A DNA stretch of 40,047 bases from JAZKBN01 sp040388605 (GTDB lineage Bacteria; Bacteroidota; Bacteroidia; Cytophagales; Flexibacteraceae): the NCBI GenBank assembly GCA_040388605.1, contig JAZKBN010000034.1:1-40047 (forward strand). Reading direction: 5' to 3'. Under the pieces are notes generated by a model. The model worked only from the letters and a program-made list of their open reading frames with translations. It was not told the DNA's origin and did not search any database. Each line of letters opens with the position of its first letter. Positions within the stretch are counted from its first letter, which is position 1. A program made the translations under genes and the position numbers. This document shows positions 39,001-40,047 of this stretch, one piece after another.

Positions 39001-40047
39001 GCCCCAATACCATATCGGCTGAAGCGCCGTTTGCTGTGGGAATGCTGTTGTAAATTAATACACGGCTGTTTCCTCTTTCACAAATAAGCAGCCTGCCGTC
39101 AGGGCTTACAGCAAGCGCGCCGGGCGTAGTCATCTGTGTGGCAGAAGTACCGGAGCCGGTGCCTGCAATGTCTGTTTGGCCTATGACAAGATCGGGAGCC
39201 TGGTTGTTAACTGTGGGGATTGTGTTATAGATATCAACCCTGTTACTGCCGCCTGACGAAACAAGGAGTTTGGTTCCGTCGGGGCTGAAGGCGCAATAAG
39301 TGATGCTACTGTATGTCAGTGTTATTGCGCCCGTAGTGGCATCGGGTGTAGGATAAATTAGTACACCACTTGAAGTACCTAATGCTTTTACTCCTTTGCT
39401 GCTTATGGCTATAGAGTATACGCCGCTTCGGGCTAAAGTGCCTGCATAAGCCATACCATCGGTAAAGGCAGGGGCAGTGGCTGTGGTGTTCAGGGTGGTA
39501 ACAAAACCGGCGCTTACCGCAGATGTGCATGCCGTAACGGTGTTTATTTTCTGCACGGTATATGTGCCCGCAGTGCTGACCTGTATGGTTTGTGTGGTGG
39601 CCCCGGTGCTCCAAAGGTAAACTTCATTAGCCGCAGTTGCCGATGAGGTAAGGGTATTGATTTTTCCTAAGCAAATGGCTGCTGTACCGGTTATGGTGGG
39701 TTGTGCCGGAAGCGGGTTCACGGTTACGGCAATTGCCGCACTTGCCGCCGAGGTGCAGAGCGTTGACGTATTGCGTATCTGTAAGGTATAGCTGCCGGAG
39801 GTGTTTACCGATACAGATGAAGTTGTTGCCCCGTTGCTCCACAGGTATGCTTCGTTGGCCTGCAAAACGTATGTGGTGGAAAGGCTTACGCTGCCGCCTG
39901 TGCATAAAGCAATAGCTCCGCCCGCCGATATGACCGGTATGGCAGGCAGGGAATTGATAAAAACGTCCGCTGTTGCCCCGTTGTCGGTAAAATCCGTTTC
40001 TGTAAAGCCGGTACCAATAATGCCTGCATAAGCTGTTACCGTTTGGT
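33023..40047 (-). CDS. Giant T9SS-sorted adhesin with repeated beta-propeller/Ig modules (5' end outside the window)
   Basis: The frame runs from TGA at 33023 to the window edge (at least 2,341 codons). The apparent start at 39863-39865 is a TTG inside a repeat unit, and codons continue upstream. In protein order: Ig-like repeats (YLWSTGATTQ type), a propeller at about 38520-39470 (AVSPDGRLLICERGNSRVLI), a DUF11/CARDB-like domain (LAAGATATLTVTA), Ig repeats, a second propeller at about 36690-37650, another DUF11-like domain, Ig repeats, an NHL propeller at about 34830-35760 (FDAAGNLYVADSRNNAIRII), a passenger-type beta domain, an Fn3-like segment, and a T9SS type A sorting domain at the end (ELYPNPGSSYVYITG to VYIGKLVKE). 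It is a cell-surface or secreted adhesin. The protein is low in cysteine and rich in A, T, S and G. Confidence 0.85.
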   Translation of the reverse strand, partial: QTVTAYAGIIGTGFTETDFTDNGATADVFINSLPAIPVISAGGAIALCTGGSVSLSTTYVLQANEAYLWSNGATTSSVSVNTSGSYTLQIRNTSTLCTSAASAAIAVTVNPLPAQPTITGTAAICLGKINTLTSSATAANEVYLWSTGATTQTIQVSTAGTYTVQKINTVTACTSAVSAGFVTTLNTTATAPAFTDGMAYAGTLARSGVYSIAISSKGVKALGTSSGVLIYPTPDATTGAITLTYSSITYCAFSPDGTKLLVSSGGSNRVDIYNTIPTVNNQAPDLVIGQTDIAGTGSGTSATQMTTPGALAVSPDGRLLICERGNSRVLIYNSIPTANGASADMVLGQTDFSSYVGGLSASKFFTPYGIAVSAAGKVLLADQFNRVLIWNTFPTANGQAADYVIGQSTFTANTAATTQTGLNTSYGVAISATGKVAIADALNNRVLIYNSIPAANGVAASNVLGQALFTTSSTGSGSSAMNKPYCVAFTPEGRLMVGENGNNRVTTFGTAPCQASNLSVGLSASAASLCAGSSVTYTYTVTNPAAYAVPGTIIAAAVPAIFNYSSSATLTGSYSNTENTWTIPDLAAGATATLTVTATVPLTVGNQTVTAYAGIIGTGFTETGFSDNGSSATVTANASVVPAQPAITPVGPADFCAGGSITLTSSLSTGTYLWSTGETTQSITVSTAGNRTVQTINAAGCISEASVVKTVTVIPAPTAPAITGVSGICAGETATLSTDYVLQVNEAYLWSNGSAASSVSLGTAGSYSLRIHNTVTLCTSAVSNVIPIAVYTTPAAPGISTGMAYTSKITSLPIVRSIIISSKGVKAVGAAGLVNLYSSPDATTPYLTLSRTGGGTISCAFSPDGSKMLITEGNFNRVSIYNTLPTAGNQEPDLVIGQTNINNSSSGTTASTLNAPRKVYVLPDGKVIIADAGNHRVLVYNCIPTANGAAADLVLGQPDFVTGTSGLSSTKMTGPQGIAYSADGSLLIAEGENRRITVWNTFPAANGQAADVVIGQPDFTTNTAAITASKFSNPTGIAVSPEGKLAMTDLTGNRALLYNSIPAVNGALANIVLGQRDFISNSLYLGTTVNMVNVFGVCFTTEGRVIVGDGGNGRICTFGVPPCQQSNISVAVSASVSSLCAGTGGSVVYTFTATNPGAYAVPKVYIGAGIPGTFNYSSSTASVGSYSPAGSTWTIPSLAAGATATLTVTAYVSSTLAAQTATAYASVTGIGFTETDFTDNGASVAVSINAVPAQPAITASGTVALCTGSSVVLTASAISGGSYLWSTGATTQSITVSAALSPTVQTISAAGCTSAASVATTVTVIPLPSAPSVSAGSATAFCSGGSVTLTSSAISGGSYIWSTGATTQAITVNTTLSPTVRTVNAQGCTSAASTAVAVTVNSALTAPTVSASRNTALCLGESVTLAAPGPNFNVLAGVGYGYVDGQGAEAAFDWPTGMAIDAAGNIFVSEPYINRIRKITPSGYVSTFAGNGNRGHADGNVTQAEFDNPAGLTFDAAGNLYVANWQSGIINKITPAGQVSTLPGVYSRPYGLALDAAGNLFISEQIGGTISKLTPAGNISIFAGSGNDGFANGTGTAAEFKEPSGMVFDASGNLYVADSRNNAIRIINPAGVVSTFAGNGLSGTADGNDSSASFSYPQGITIDSRGNFYVADVNNVSIRKITPAGKVSTVGSAARPLTYSGPNSESPITYPSDVAIDPSGELVIVENNNNRIFTTTGVSTAYHWNNGENTDTINANTTGNYTLQTITLQGCTSLASPVISVRVTSAAEPVLAVGLVSGANPACIGTPLTFSAAVSDSGSNTAYQWTRNGVNIAGATSAAYTALAGAQLTDGDVINCKFTGQNCNGATAATGTAFSLRTNLTGTWLGNTDAWSNAANWCGGIPTATTDVVLPAGMNTTPNITLGTAVCRDISLSAGTSLPLASGGKLTVYGNVSGEGRLAGAQGSIIEIAGSTQQTLHGGKAGSIRLNNPAGLVLSFATEVTDAIVLVSGNIDATNYPLILSAGAANPVESSAGRIQGRVTARGRATGTGTLSMLGVSIAAGTDDIDTVYIERRDETATYLSNTGIAQVWSIRAGHQPVSGRTVTLSWLPSRSNYKSLAAAQVWRRPEADTRWLKVGNLQSIANASLSPAISVSTNSFSDWTVSDTDNPLPVTWLSFTGKRQALTNQLRWSTASEQENKGFVVQRSLNGIQFDSIDFVPGNGTTTRVNNYSYTDLYAESAYYRLNQIDQNGQSSLSNVIFINGGKANVVPELYPNPGSSYVYITGISETAQVQLISAEGKVLQVLSTDKNQGIYIGNLSSGMYTYKVVTASGVYIGKLVKE
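36340..40047 (-). repeat. About 1.8-kb tandem modules inside the adhesin gene
   Basis: The marker TCTGTAAAGCCGGTACCAAT recurs at 38181 and 39999, and a close relative at 36345, giving periods of about 1,818 and 1,836 bp. Each module holds one propeller, one DUF11-like domain and Ig-like units. The TGCAAAAC marker before the Ig block recurs at 37818 and 39861 (2,043 bp), so the Ig number varies between copies. Further copies probably lie beyond the window. Confidence 0.75.

Noticed and set aside
39863..39865. TTG start of the adhesin
   Set aside because: It lies inside an Ig-like repeat unit and codons continue to the window edge with the module's expected sequence.

Overview
The window looks like a chromosomal accessory region of a Bacteroidota organism, probably in the Chitinophagales/Sphingobacteriales range. 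The signs are type IX secretion (T9SS) type A sorting domains, Bacteroidota-style RHS proteins, Bacteroidota-type promoter candidates (TTG plus TAnnTTTG), no obvious Shine-Dalgarno dependence, and Bacteroidota-type recombinases and IS elements. Nearly all genes lie on the minus strand, so the biological order runs from high to low coordinates.

Layout by ascending coordinate. (1) Positions 19-3600 hold a mobile-element module: a large serine recombinase cut by an in-frame amber codon, a 77-aa hypothetical, a 321-aa protein with a MerR-like segment, and a 189-aa coiled-coil protein with a promoter/operator candidate in front. (2) Positions 3600-5175 are non-coding. They hold a degenerate higher-order repeat array (about 52-bp units inside an about 250-bp period), a hairpin and a decayed IS256-family transposase. 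(3) Positions 5175-6036 hold an orphan RHS C-terminal cassette fused in frame to the end of an IS3-family transposase. (4) Positions 6091-31744 form one tightly packed operon of nine genes. Read in its own direction it encodes an outer-membrane-barrel-like protein (732 aa), an exported 246-aa protein, a lipoprotein (201 aa), an SpvB/TcB-like RHS amino-terminal protein (1926 aa), a 241-aa exported protein, a 1550-aa exported RHS-like middle protein, a 640-aa T9SS-sorted protein, a giant beta-helix plus RHS toxin of about 2,810 aa, and a 169-aa candidate immunity protein. (5) Positions 31787-32973 hold the likely operon promoter, an orphan terminator, a truncated tyrosine integrase and an IS21 (istB) remnant. 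(6) Positions 33023-40047 hold the 3' part of a giant T9SS-sorted adhesin built of about 1.8-kb repeated modules; its 5' end is outside the window.

Main interpretation. The operon looks like a multi-subunit, surface-exposed polymorphic toxin machine, in which parts usually found in one RHS/Tc-like polypeptide are spread over three genes. The variable tip of the RHS toxin carries a parvovirus-VP1-like phospholipase A2 signature (a GP-N calcium-loop-like motif, then DEADA, then HDxxY). It is followed 13 bp later by an AT-rich gene for a small membrane-anchored protein, the expected place for immunity. The displaced second cassette downstream shares 133 bp of nearly identical core DNA with the active toxin gene, which is how tip exchange usually works.

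Limits. The RHS gene is interrupted by a 10-N assembly gap (9565-9574), so the two open frames must be read as one gene with an unresolved join. All family assignments were made by eye from motifs; no searches were run.
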